Of a stretch of 22,525 bases of DNA, positions 1 to 6,719 are shown one piece after another. Each line of letters starts with the position of its first letter. Within the stretch, counting starts at the first letter, position 1. This DNA is from UBA4416 sp031539425 (GTDB lineage Bacteria; Bacteroidota; Bacteroidia; B-17B0; Aurantibacillaceae). The notes below the pieces were generated by a model. The model made no database searches, was not told the origin of the DNA, and saw nothing but the letters and a program-made list of their open reading frames with translations. Where the stretch lies: NCBI GenBank assembly GCA_031539425.1, contig JAVKLI010000007.1:1-22525 (forward strand), read 5' to 3'. Made by a program: the position numbers and the translations under genes.

Positions 1-38
1 ACAACATCAATCAAACTAAATTAGACTTATTTGATACA

Positions 39-266
39 TAGGGGGGCTTCGCTTTCAGAAATTTAAATACTATTCAATAAAATCAACTTTCTTAAAGAGA
101 TAAAGTGCTAATTCGTATTTTTATCGGACAACAATGATTTCTATTTAATTTTTAATTGGCTCCGTTTTTTTACTTCTAAACACATCCCACGTTTTGTTGG
201 GTAAATCTATAAATAGACCTGCATTGCCAATAGCGCCACCAAAAAAAAACGCCATAAGCCCCCCTA
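39..266. repeat. 11-bp G-rich inverted repeat flanking about 200 bp
   Basis: The 11-mer TAGGGGGGCTT at 39-49 is matched exactly by its reverse complement at 256-266. G6 runs are rare in the AT-rich surroundings. The right copy lies inside the decayed membrane-protein gene, at the place where its frame breaks. The arms are 206 bases apart, so this is not a hairpin terminator. It could be a chance match or a trace of rearrangement; no function is assigned. Confidence 0.35.
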
Positions 267-544
267 GGTTCAAATGAATTTAGACCAAATTGACAATGGA
301 GTTTAACATACTTCCAACCAAAGCGCGTTGTAAAAAACAATTCTCCAATTAAGGTAGATTTTTGCCTAATAATATAATTTAATTCATGTAAACCATGTTC
401 ATTAAAAGTTGGTATATCATTGTTTGTTTTATGAAAATTAACATAACCAAATTTAGCTGATACCGCAAATTCAAAGTATTTCCATTTAACCCCTGCATTA
501 CCTTGTATAAATAAGCGCGAATTTAACAAATCCATACTGTCCAT
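145..544 (-). pseudogene. Frameshifted fragment of a probable outer-membrane beta-barrel protein
   Basis: Read on the minus strand from ATG at 544, the product has alternating hydrophobic and polar residues and many aromatics (for example WKYFEFAVSAKFGYVNF), the pattern of outer-membrane beta strands. After about 90 codons the frame turns into an unlikely Trp/Arg/Gln-rich tail ending at 176. Removing one base, either from the G6 run (259-264 on plus) or from the T9 run (241-249 on plus), restores a natural continuation (FFGGAIGNAGLFIDLPNKTW) to a TAA at 145-147, giving about 132 residues. There is no signal peptide, and the same frame upstream is closed by TGA at 566-568, so the 5' part is also lost or broken. 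I do not recognise the exact family. A slipped homopolymer (phase variation or sequencing error) could explain the single-base break but not the missing N-terminus. Confidence 0.55.
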
Positions 545-673
545 CGTTATATTGAATTTCTCGAATCATAATTCGTATAGTTTAAATAATTTATCAATAT
601 CATCTCTCCCATGCATTGAGCGCGCAATAATGTTTCGTAAAGCTCAAAAGATTGTGTTTTGTATATCTATTTG

Positions 674-698
674 CACCTATCAAAAGGTGGGGTTTTAT
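674..698 (+). terminator. Weak terminator-like hairpin downstream of mltG
   Basis: CACCT (674-678) pairs with AGGTG (685-689) around a 6-base loop, followed on the plus strand by GGGTTTTATTTT. The T-rich tail is on the plus side, while the adjacent gene mltG runs on the minus strand, so it would not serve mltG well. The stem has only five pairs and the call is weak. Confidence 0.25.
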
Positions 699-730
699 TT
701 TCCTTCAAAGTTAAGTTGAGTCATAAAAAC

Positions 731-1783
731 TCACCGCCTTATACCCCTTATATTTAATGCTATTTGGTAAGCTCTGGCATATTGTTGGTGCATTTCAAAG
801 CTGCTTGTAAAGTGCGAGTAGCCGCTAAAATCGGCTTTGGCACAAAAATATAAATTAGTGCTTGGTATATAATTTAATACGTTTTGTATGGTGTTTAGGT
901 ACACCAAACAAATAGGTCCTGGAGGCAAACCCTTGTATTTATAAGTATTGTATGGCGAATCAGTATTTTTATCTTTTGCTAATACACGATTGGCTTCAAA
1001 GCGTTTGTTGGCAAATATTACTGTAGGATCAGCTTGTAGGCGCATTTTTTTTTGTAGTCTATTTATATAAACAGATGCTATTTTTCTCTGCTCCTCCCCT
1101 ATTCTACTTTCTGCTTGTACAATAGATGACAAAATAATAAGCTGCGTTGTAGTGAGATTTAACTTACTAAGTTGTTTTACATCTATTGAATTTACGGTGC
1201 TATCATACGTTATTTTTATTTGTTGCATCAATTCATTAATGGTAATGTTCCATTTTATCAAATAATTTTTGGGACTTATGGCGCACAAAAAATTTTCAAA
1301 ATTAAGATTAAAGTTATTTTGTAAATAATCTGCATTGTTTACAATTGCCTCTAATTCATCTTTTTTAATTGCTGTTTTTAATGAAATGTAATTTATCCAC
1401 TCTTCTTTTGTTCGTATTTGATTATTAAAATATAAGGTTACATTTTCTGATTCACCTTTTTTAATCATGTAAATAAGCATGCGCAAACTCATGCCTTCAT
1501 GTATTTCATACTTTCCACCCTTTAGGGTATCTCCAATATTTAAATAATTAGCATAATGTTTAAATAGTTCTTCCGAATGAAGTATTTTTTTATCGTTTAA
1601 TATTTTAACTAAATCGTTTAATTGGTAATGGTTTTGTATGTATATATAAATAGGTTTTTGTCCGTTTAAATTGATGTTGTAATTAATAAGCCACTTGTAT
1701 ATCATAGCTATTACAATGCACAATGCAATACCCACTACTATCAGCTTTTTAATGCTAAATCTGGTAGATTTTCTGTTTGCCAT
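731..1783 (-). CDS. mltG: Endolytic murein transglycosylase MltG
   Basis: MltG (YceG family) is an inner-membrane lytic transglycosylase that cleaves inside nascent glycan strands and is thought to set their length. The 350-residue product has a basic N-terminus and one transmembrane helix at about residues 13-33, then a periplasmic part. The family core is clear: SSIVQAESRIGEEQRKIASV at about 219-238, with Glu225 as the expected catalytic acid, NRLQKKMRLQADPTVIF at 241-257, and SPYNTYKYKGLPPGPI at 276-291. The C-terminus carries a Phe-rich SGYSHFTSSFEMHQQ segment, equivalent to the family's final conserved block. Length is normal. It starts 27 bases after aspS on the same strand and ends in TGA, so it is probably the last gene of that transcription unit. 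Confidence 0.95.
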   Translation of the reverse strand: MANRKSTRFSIKKLIVVGIALCIVIAMIYKWLINYNINLNGQKPIYIYIQNHYQLNDLVKILNDKKILHSEELFKHYANYLNIGDTLKGGKYEIHEGMSLRMLIYMIKKGESENVTLYFNNQIRTKEEWINYISLKTAIKKDELEAIVNNADYLQNNFNLNFENFLCAISPKNYLIKWNITINELMQQIKITYDSTVNSIDVKQLSKLNLTTTQLIILSSIVQAESRIGEEQRKIASVYINRLQKKMRLQADPTVIFANKRFEANRVLAKDKNTDSPYNTYKYKGLPPGPICLVYLNTIQNVLNYIPSTNLYFCAKADFSGYSHFTSSFEMHQQYARAYQIALNIRGIRR

Positions 1784-1810
1784 ATTATTTTAAAAAGTAA
1801 GCGAAAAAAC

Positions 1811-3607
1811 CTAATTAGAAAGTTTAATTTTTAACTCATTTAGCTGTTCTTCAGATATATTGCTAGGCGAATCCATCATCATATCTCTTCCCATATTATT
1901 TTTTGGAAAGGCGATAAAATCTCTAATACTATCTACGCCACCAATTAATGAGCACAGCCTGTCAAACCCAAATGCAATACCGCCATGTGGTGGAGCACCG
2001 TATTCAAAAGCGTTTAATAAAAATCCAAATTGATTTTGAGTTTCTTCTTTTGTAAAACCAAGGGTTTCAAATATTTGGTTTTGTAGTATTTTATCATGTA
2101 TTCTAATGCTACCTCCTCCTACTTCTACGCCATTTATTACCATATCATAGGCATTGGCTCTTACTTCGGCTGGGTTTGATTTTAGCAGCTGTACGTCGCT
2201 CATTAATGGCGATGTAAAGGGGTGATGTTTTGAATGCCATCTACCAGCTAAAGATGCTAATAAATTAGTATCGCCTTCATTCCACTCTAACAAAGGAAAA
2301 TCAACTATCCATAATGGGGCAAATACATTCTTTTTTCTTAAACCCAATTTGCTTCCCATTTCGAGGCGTAGTTCGCTTAATGCTTTTTGTGTTTTTTCTT
2401 TTGGCCCTGCTAGTATTAGTATTAAATCACCTGGTTTTGAATTAAATGCTTGAGACCAATTTTTTAAATCTGCTTCGCTAAAAAATTTATCTACACTTGA
2501 TTTTATCGTCCCGTCTTCTGCATACCTAAAGTATACTAGTCCCGAAGCTCCTAATTTAGGCTGCTTTACAAATTCGGTAAGCTCATCTAATTGCTTGCGG
2601 GTATAATGTGCGGCACCAGTTGCGCAAATTCCTATTACACTTTCTGCTTGTTCAAATACGGAAAATGGCTGTAGGCTTGATTTATAAAGTGTTGATGTGT
2701 CTGAAAGTGGATTTTTTAATTCTACAAATTTCATATCAAAGCGTGTATCTGGCTTATCGTTACCATAATACTTCATAGCATCAGCATAAGTCATTTTTGG
2801 AAAGTTAGGGAAATCTACATTTAAGGTATATTTAAATATATTGCGAATCATGCCTTCAAATGTTTGCAAAACATCTTGTTGCTCTACAAAACTCATTTCG
2901 CAATCTATTTGAGTAAACTCTGGTTGTCTGTCAGCTCTTAAATCTTCGTCTCTAAAACATTTTACAATTTGAAAGTATTTATCAAATCCTCCCACCATTA
3001 GTAATTGTTTAAATATTTGAGGCGATTGTGGTAATGCGTAAAATTGACCTTGGTTTATTCTGCTTGGTATTACAAAATCTCTTGCACCCTCTGGTGTAGA
3101 TTTGATTAATACAGGCGTTTCTACTTCTATAAAATTTAAATTATTTAAGTAAGAACGGATGGCAATTGATATGCGATGCCTTAATTCTAATTTTTGGCGC
3201 AAGGTATTATTTCGTAAATCTAAGTAACGATATTTCATTCGTAATTCTTCATTTACATCCGTATCAGTATTTATAGGAAAAGGCGGCGTAATGGATTGGT
3301 TAAGGATGGTGAGTTTTGATACTTTTACTTCAATGTCTCCAGTTATCATTTCTGGGTTTTTACTTTCTCTTTCAATAACGGCGCCTTCTATTTGAATAAC
3401 CCACTCTCGTCCTATTTTTCTAGCCTCTTCACATAAAGCTTTATCCCAATCTAAATTAAAAGCAAGTTGAGTGATACCATATCTATCTCTTAAATCTATA
3501 AAAGTCATCCCGCCCAAATTACGTGCTATTTGTACCCATCCGGATAAGGTAACGGTTTCATCTATATTTTTTTTGGTTAATTCACCACAAGTTATAGTTC
3601 TATACAT
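1811..3607 (-). CDS. aspS: Aspartate--tRNA ligase
   Basis: This is a class IIb aminoacyl-tRNA synthetase that charges tRNA-Asp in the cytoplasm. The 598-residue product has the full bacterial layout: an N-terminal OB-fold anticodon-binding domain (about 1-105), the catalytic core with QSPQ at 194-197, motif 2 as FRDEDLRADRQPEF at 218-231, the bacterial GAD insertion (about 290-420), the HHPFT segment near 461, and motif 3 as HGGIAFGFDRL at 541-551. Residue 31 is Leu in the RNLGG segment. Enzymes that also charge tRNA-Asn often carry His at the matching place, so a tRNA-Asp-specific enzyme is suggested, by inference only. ATG at 3607 fits the family start (MYRTITCGEL). It lies 11 bases after the frame end of the broken DUF1569 gene and 27 bases before mltG. 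Confidence 0.97.
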   Translation of the reverse strand: MYRTITCGELTKKNIDETVTLSGWVQIARNLGGMTFIDLRDRYGITQLAFNLDWDKALCEEARKIGREWVIQIEGAVIERESKNPEMITGDIEVKVSKLTILNQSITPPFPINTDTDVNEELRMKYRYLDLRNNTLRQKLELRHRISIAIRSYLNNLNFIEVETPVLIKSTPEGARDFVIPSRINQGQFYALPQSPQIFKQLLMVGGFDKYFQIVKCFRDEDLRADRQPEFTQIDCEMSFVEQQDVLQTFEGMIRNIFKYTLNVDFPNFPKMTYADAMKYYGNDKPDTRFDMKFVELKNPLSDTSTLYKSSLQPFSVFEQAESVIGICATGAAHYTRKQLDELTEFVKQPKLGASGLVYFRYAEDGTIKSSVDKFFSEADLKNWSQAFNSKPGDLILILAGPKEKTQKALSELRLEMGSKLGLRKKNVFAPLWIVDFPLLEWNEGDTNLLASLAGRWHSKHHPFTSPLMSDVQLLKSNPAEVRANAYDMVINGVEVGGGSIRIHDKILQNQIFETLGFTKEETQNQFGFLLNAFEYGAPPHGGIAFGFDRLCSLIGGVDSIRDFIAFPKNNMGRDMMMDSPSNISEEQLNELKIKLSN

Positions 3608-3618
3608 GTATATGTTTT

Positions 3619-4074
3619 TTAAAGTGCAAATTGTGTAAAATGATGCTCAATGTGTTTATAAAATAAATTACTCTACTCGCCTGCTGTTAATTTTCCAAAT
3701 GAAGCGCTTTCTTTTCCATCAAAATAAGTAGCCCCTTTTTGCTCAATATCTTTAATATTTTGAATTTATTTATTTTTTTCAATATTAAAATCTCGAATAT
3801 CTGTAATTTTAAATGCAGGTGATGTGGGGTTATTTTTTGAGTAGGGTTTGTTATTACACACCATAGGCTTTACAAATGATTTTAATAGTAATTTTTTTAA
3901 AAAATGATTTTTACTAAAATCACCTTCGCTTAAATTATAAGCTACGTTTAAATGTGCTAACATCTGAGCTGCTGTCATTTTACCCCACACAGGTTGTGTG
4001 GTAGGGGTTAATCTTTCTAATCTTGTTAAATGATTTTGTATGGTAACACTATTAAATATATTTGGATTATTCAT
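3619..4074 (-). pseudogene. DUF1569 (DinB-like fold) gene with two in-frame stop codons
   Basis: From ATG at 4074 the frame runs for 102 codons to TAA at 3766-3768. The same frame then continues with family-like sequence (IQNIKDIEQKGATYFDGKES, then ASFGKLTAGE), meets TAG at 3673-3675, continues as SNLFYKHIEHHFTQFAL, and ends at TAA 3619-3621. From memory, DUF1569 proteins of Bacteroidota are about 150 residues long and end in a YFDGKE...FGKLT..EW..MFYKH..HH..QFG pattern, so the two stops fall where Leu (TTA to TAA) and Trp (TGG to TAG) would be expected. No insertion or deletion is needed: total length is 151 codons. The function of the family is not known to me; the fold is related to DinB-type four-helix proteins. 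It overlaps the end of lgt by 8 bases and lies 11 bases before aspS. Expression of a 102-residue truncated product cannot be excluded. Confidence 0.85.
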
Positions 4075-4912
4075 GGGTTTTAGGTTTTAAAATTGAGCAA
4101 TAAATGATAAAAAATAAAACAATGCTTACAATAATAAAAGGTAAACTCAATAATTGTCCGTTATTAAAAAACTGTATTTTTTCAGAATCTACCTGTGTTT
4201 CTTTTAAATACTCTATAAAAAAACGAAAGGTAAAAAGGCAAAAAGTAAAAATTGAAAATGTTAAACCCGCTTTAAGATTTATTTTTTGATATTTCCAATT
4301 TAAGAAAAATAAAATAAAAAGAGCTGCATAAAAAAGGAATTCATAGATTTGAGTTGGATGCCGCACAGGTATTGCAATTCCATAATTTATAAAATTGTAC
4401 GCGTCTTCATAATTTTTTTCAAATTTAAACCCCCACGGCAAAGTAGTTGATTTTCCTACAATTTCAGAATTCATTAAATTACCAATTCTAATTAAACAAG
4501 CTGCTAATGGGGCTACCATAACCAACTTATCAAGTAACCACAATAATGATGTTTTTTGTTTTACAGAAAATAAAATAGCACCTATTAGTATTCCTAAAGC
4601 GGCGCCATGGCTTGCTAATCCACCTTGATATATTTTTAAAATATCTATGGGGTGAGATATATAATATTCAAATTCATAAAATAAACAGTGCCCAAAACGA
4701 GCACCTAAAATAGTACCTATAATTATGTACAGTGTTAGTTTATCTAAAAGCTCAATAGATTTGTTTTCTTTTTTAAAAACCCATTCTAAAATTTTATAAC
4801 AACTTAAAAATGCTAATGCCCAAATTAAACCATACCAACGTAAGGGTATATTTATAAATGGAATGGTAAATATTTCGGGATTAGCAGACCAGTTAATATA
4901 GATAGTAAACAT
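4067..4912 (-). CDS. lgt: Phosphatidylglycerol--prolipoprotein diacylglyceryl transferase
   Basis: Lgt is the inner-membrane enzyme that moves a diacylglyceryl group from phosphatidylglycerol onto the lipobox cysteine of prolipoproteins, the first step of lipoprotein maturation. The product has about seven transmembrane segments. Numbered from the ATG at 4912 (281 residues), the family motifs are YQGGLASHG at 95-103 (His102 corresponds to the essential histidine), the Lgt signature LIRIGNLMNSEIVG at 140-153 with Arg142, and VRHPTQIYE at 183-191. An in-frame GTG at 4921 would add MFF; I prefer the ATG because MFTIYINW is the usual kind of start. It ends inside the first codons of the DUF1569 gene, so the two were probably co-translated. 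The 147-156 bases between cinA and lgt are AT-rich and show no clear promoter or terminator. Confidence 0.95.
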   Translation of the reverse strand: MFTIYINWSANPEIFTIPFINIPLRWYGLIWALAFLSCYKILEWVFKKENKSIELLDKLTLYIIIGTILGARFGHCLFYEFEYYISHPIDILKIYQGGLASHGAALGILIGAILFSVKQKTSLLWLLDKLVMVAPLAACLIRIGNLMNSEIVGKSTTLPWGFKFEKNYEDAYNFINYGIAIPVRHPTQIYEFLFYAALFILFFLNWKYQKINLKAGLTFSIFTFCLFTFRFFIEYLKETQVDSEKIQFFNNGQLLSLPFIIVSIVLFFIIYCSILKPKTHE

Positions 4913-5068
4913 AAAAAACACTTTTTTAGAAAGTTTACTAATGTAATATTAATAGCTTTAAGGTAAAAAATAAATATGATAATTAAATTTAAAAATTACC
5001 GTAACATTTAATAAGGTGTTTTATAAAATTCCGTTTGAAGTAGTAATTCTATAACCTTTAAATAAAAA

Positions 5069-6334
5069 CTAATAGTATTTTATTATAAACTTTCGCAACA
5101 TATTAAACGCATTATTAGTAGCTAATGTAATATTTTGAGTTCTATTAGATGTAAAATTAAATTTTTGAGAAGTTGTGTATTGTTTATTCCCAACGGCAAC
5201 CCATACTGTACCAACTGGTTTTTCATTGGTGCCTCCTTTGGGTCCGGCAATACCAGAAATAGCAACACATATATCTGAATTTAATATTTGATTTGCATGT
5301 TGTACCATAATTGTTACACATTCAGAACTCACTACGCCTTTTACTTCAATAACATCAGCAAAAGGTACATTTAATATCTGTTGTTTTAAATTATTACTAT
5401 ATGGAATAATAGATCCTATGTAAAATTGAGATGCCCCTGAAATTGAGGTAATTCGATGCGACATATAACCACCAGTACAACTTTCAACTAAAGCTAATTT
5501 TAATTTATTTTTAATAAGCAATTGTTGAACAACTTTTTCAATATTCAAATCTTCAACAATATTATCAGAAGCATCAATCAAATAATCATCCACATAAGGG
5601 ATTAATTTTTTATAGTAATTATTAATTCGTTTTTTTAATGCTTGTTTGTTTTGATCTGTTCCGCTAATTCTTAATCTTAATTGACCAAATGAAGGTAAAT
5701 AAGCTAAGGATAATTTATCTGTTTTTAAACTCAATTCCCAATCTTGAATTTTTATAGATAAATCACTTTCACTTATTCCATGTAGCAATAAAGTTTTATA
5801 TAATATATTAGGAATAGAAAATCTGTTTTTAATTTCTTTTTTTGCACCTGTTTCAAACATTAATTTCATTTCATGAGGAACGCCTGGAAAAAAAAAGAAT
5901 AATGTTTTATTTTTATTGAAAAATAAGCCAGGTGCAGTGCCTAATGTGTTTTGAATTACAGAACATTTTGAGGGAATATCAGCTTGTGTTTCATTTAAAG
6001 AAGAAAGTGTTTTGTTTTTTTGTTTATATATTTTTTTAATGTTTTTTAAAACAACTTCATTTCTATTGAACTTACAATTTAAAAACTCACATATTGCGTG
6101 TTTTGTAACGTCATCTTTTGTTGGCCCTAAACCTCCAGTAACAATTACAAGGTTTGTTGTTGTAGATATAGATTGTAGCGTAGATTTAATATTTAAAATG
6201 TCGTCTGAAATAGCTAGCATTTTAGAAACAGTAATACCCATTAAACTTAACTGTTGCGCTAGCCAAACTGTATTTGTATTTTGAATTTGACCTATTAAAA
6301 TTTCATTTCCTATACTTATAATTTGTGCATTCAT
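5069..6334 (-). CDS. cinA: CinA family protein (competence/damage-inducible; NMN deamidase type)
   Basis: CinA-type proteins join a molybdopterin-binding-like (COG1058) N-terminal domain to a C-terminal PncC domain, which in characterised members deamidates nicotinamide mononucleotide in pyridine-nucleotide recycling. Both halves are present in the 421 residues. The N-terminal domain shows IISIGNEILIGQIQNTNTVW at 5-24 and VTGGLGPTKDDVTK at 65-78, with PGVPHEM at 150-156. The C-terminal domain shows ALVESCTGGYMSHRITSISG at 281-300 and GIAGPKGGTNEKPVGTVWVA at 361-380. Length is normal and the ATG at 6334 gives the usual start. Only about 21 bases separate the start codon from the T-run of the upstream terminator, which leaves little room for a normal promoter. 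It is the first gene of the minus-strand block with lgt and aspS. Confidence 0.93.
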   Translation of the reverse strand: MNAQIISIGNEILIGQIQNTNTVWLAQQLSLMGITVSKMLAISDDILNIKSTLQSISTTTNLVIVTGGLGPTKDDVTKHAICEFLNCKFNRNEVVLKNIKKIYKQKNKTLSSLNETQADIPSKCSVIQNTLGTAPGLFFNKNKTLFFFFPGVPHEMKLMFETGAKKEIKNRFSIPNILYKTLLLHGISESDLSIKIQDWELSLKTDKLSLAYLPSFGQLRLRISGTDQNKQALKKRINNYYKKLIPYVDDYLIDASDNIVEDLNIEKVVQQLLIKNKLKLALVESCTGGYMSHRITSISGASQFYIGSIIPYSNNLKQQILNVPFADVIEVKGVVSSECVTIMVQHANQILNSDICVAISGIAGPKGGTNEKPVGTVWVAVGNKQYTTSQKFNFTSNRTQNITLATNNAFNMLRKFIIKYY

Positions 6335-6355
6335 TTTTTAAATTTTAATTTAGAC

Positions 6356-6380
6356 AAAAAAAAACCCCGACAAGCGGGGT
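6356..6380 (-). terminator. Intrinsic terminator of the H1-like gene
   Basis: On the minus strand ACCCCG (6380-6375) pairs with CGGGGT (6369-6364) around the loop CTTGT and runs directly into nine T residues (6364-6356; A run on plus). This is a textbook Rho-independent terminator, placed 22 bases after the stop of the lysine/alanine repeat gene and only about 21 bases before the cinA start codon. Confidence 0.9.
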
Positions 6381-6402
6381 GATTTTTAAAATAATTAAAT
6401 AA

Positions 6403-6585
6403 TTATTTTTTCTTAGCTGCTTTTTTTGGTGCTGCTTTTTTTGGTGCTGCTTTTTTTGGTGCTGCTTTTTTTGGTGCTGCTTTTTTAGTTGCTGCTTTTT
6501 TAGTTGCTGCTTTTTTAGTTGCTGCTTTTTTAGTTGCTGCTTTTTTAGTTGCTGCTTTTTTAGTTGCTGCTTTTTTAGTTGCCAT
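6403..6585 (-). CDS. Histone H1-like Lys/Ala pentapeptide-repeat protein
   Basis: The 60-residue product is MA, then seven TKKAA repeats, then four PKKAA repeats, then KKK. It resembles the C-terminal tails of eukaryotic H1 and of bacterial H1-like proteins (Hc1/Hc2, AlgP type), which bind DNA through lysines; a nucleoid role is inferred. There is no globular domain, signal peptide or catalytic motif. The frame is open because of a 15-bp repeat, so a false ORF must be considered. Against this, it begins with a good ATG behind an A-rich leader (AATTAAAAACACACAATT), ends in TAA, and has its own strong terminator 22 bases downstream. About 134 bases lie between it and the gene upstream, enough for its own promoter, but I see no clear consensus there. 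Confidence 0.8.
   Translation of the reverse strand: MATKKAATKKAATKKAATKKAATKKAATKKAATKKAAPKKAAPKKAAPKKAAPKKAAKKK
6415..6579 (-). repeat. 15-bp tandem repeat, 11 copies, inside the H1-like gene
   Basis: Eleven 15-bp units fill residues 3-57. On the plus strand seven copies read AGTTGCTGCTTTTTT and four read GGTGCTGCTTTTTTT, each block essentially identical within itself. The unit is a multiple of three, so copy-number changes keep the frame. The near identity within blocks suggests recent duplication by slippage and a length that varies between strains. Confidence 0.95.
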
Positions 6586-6683
6586 AATTGTGTGTTTTTA
6601 ATTTGAGATTTAACATTACGAATATAAGTTATTTTATGTTTATTATGTATGCTTTATTATTCTGAATTTATTAACAGTGTTTT

Positions 6684-6697
6684 GTTAATTCGTTAAC
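6684..6697. repeat. Small dyad between the H1-like and lipoprotein genes
   Basis: GTTAA (6684-6688) and TTAAC (6693-6697) form a 5-bp inverted repeat around TTCG, with another TTAAC just to the left (6671-6675). It lies downstream of the lipoprotein gene and upstream of the H1-like gene. It has no T-run, so it is a poor terminator; it could be an operator, or chance. Confidence 0.2.
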
Positions 6698-6719
6698 ATC
6701 CTAAATAGTAAAATTAAAT

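Noticed and set aside
3619..4074. Stop-codon reassignment or programmed read-through in the DUF1569 gene
   Set aside because: TAA and TAG both end intact genes here (for example TAG at 18619-18621 and TAA after many genes). No special downstream structure was seen, so substitution-type stops in a dying gene are simpler.
4913..4921. GTG start at 4921 for lgt
   Set aside because: It adds only MFF; the ATG at 4912 gives a normal Lgt N-terminus.
6415..6579. CRISPR-like array
   Set aside because: The units are contiguous 15-mers without spacers and encode a simple peptide repeat.
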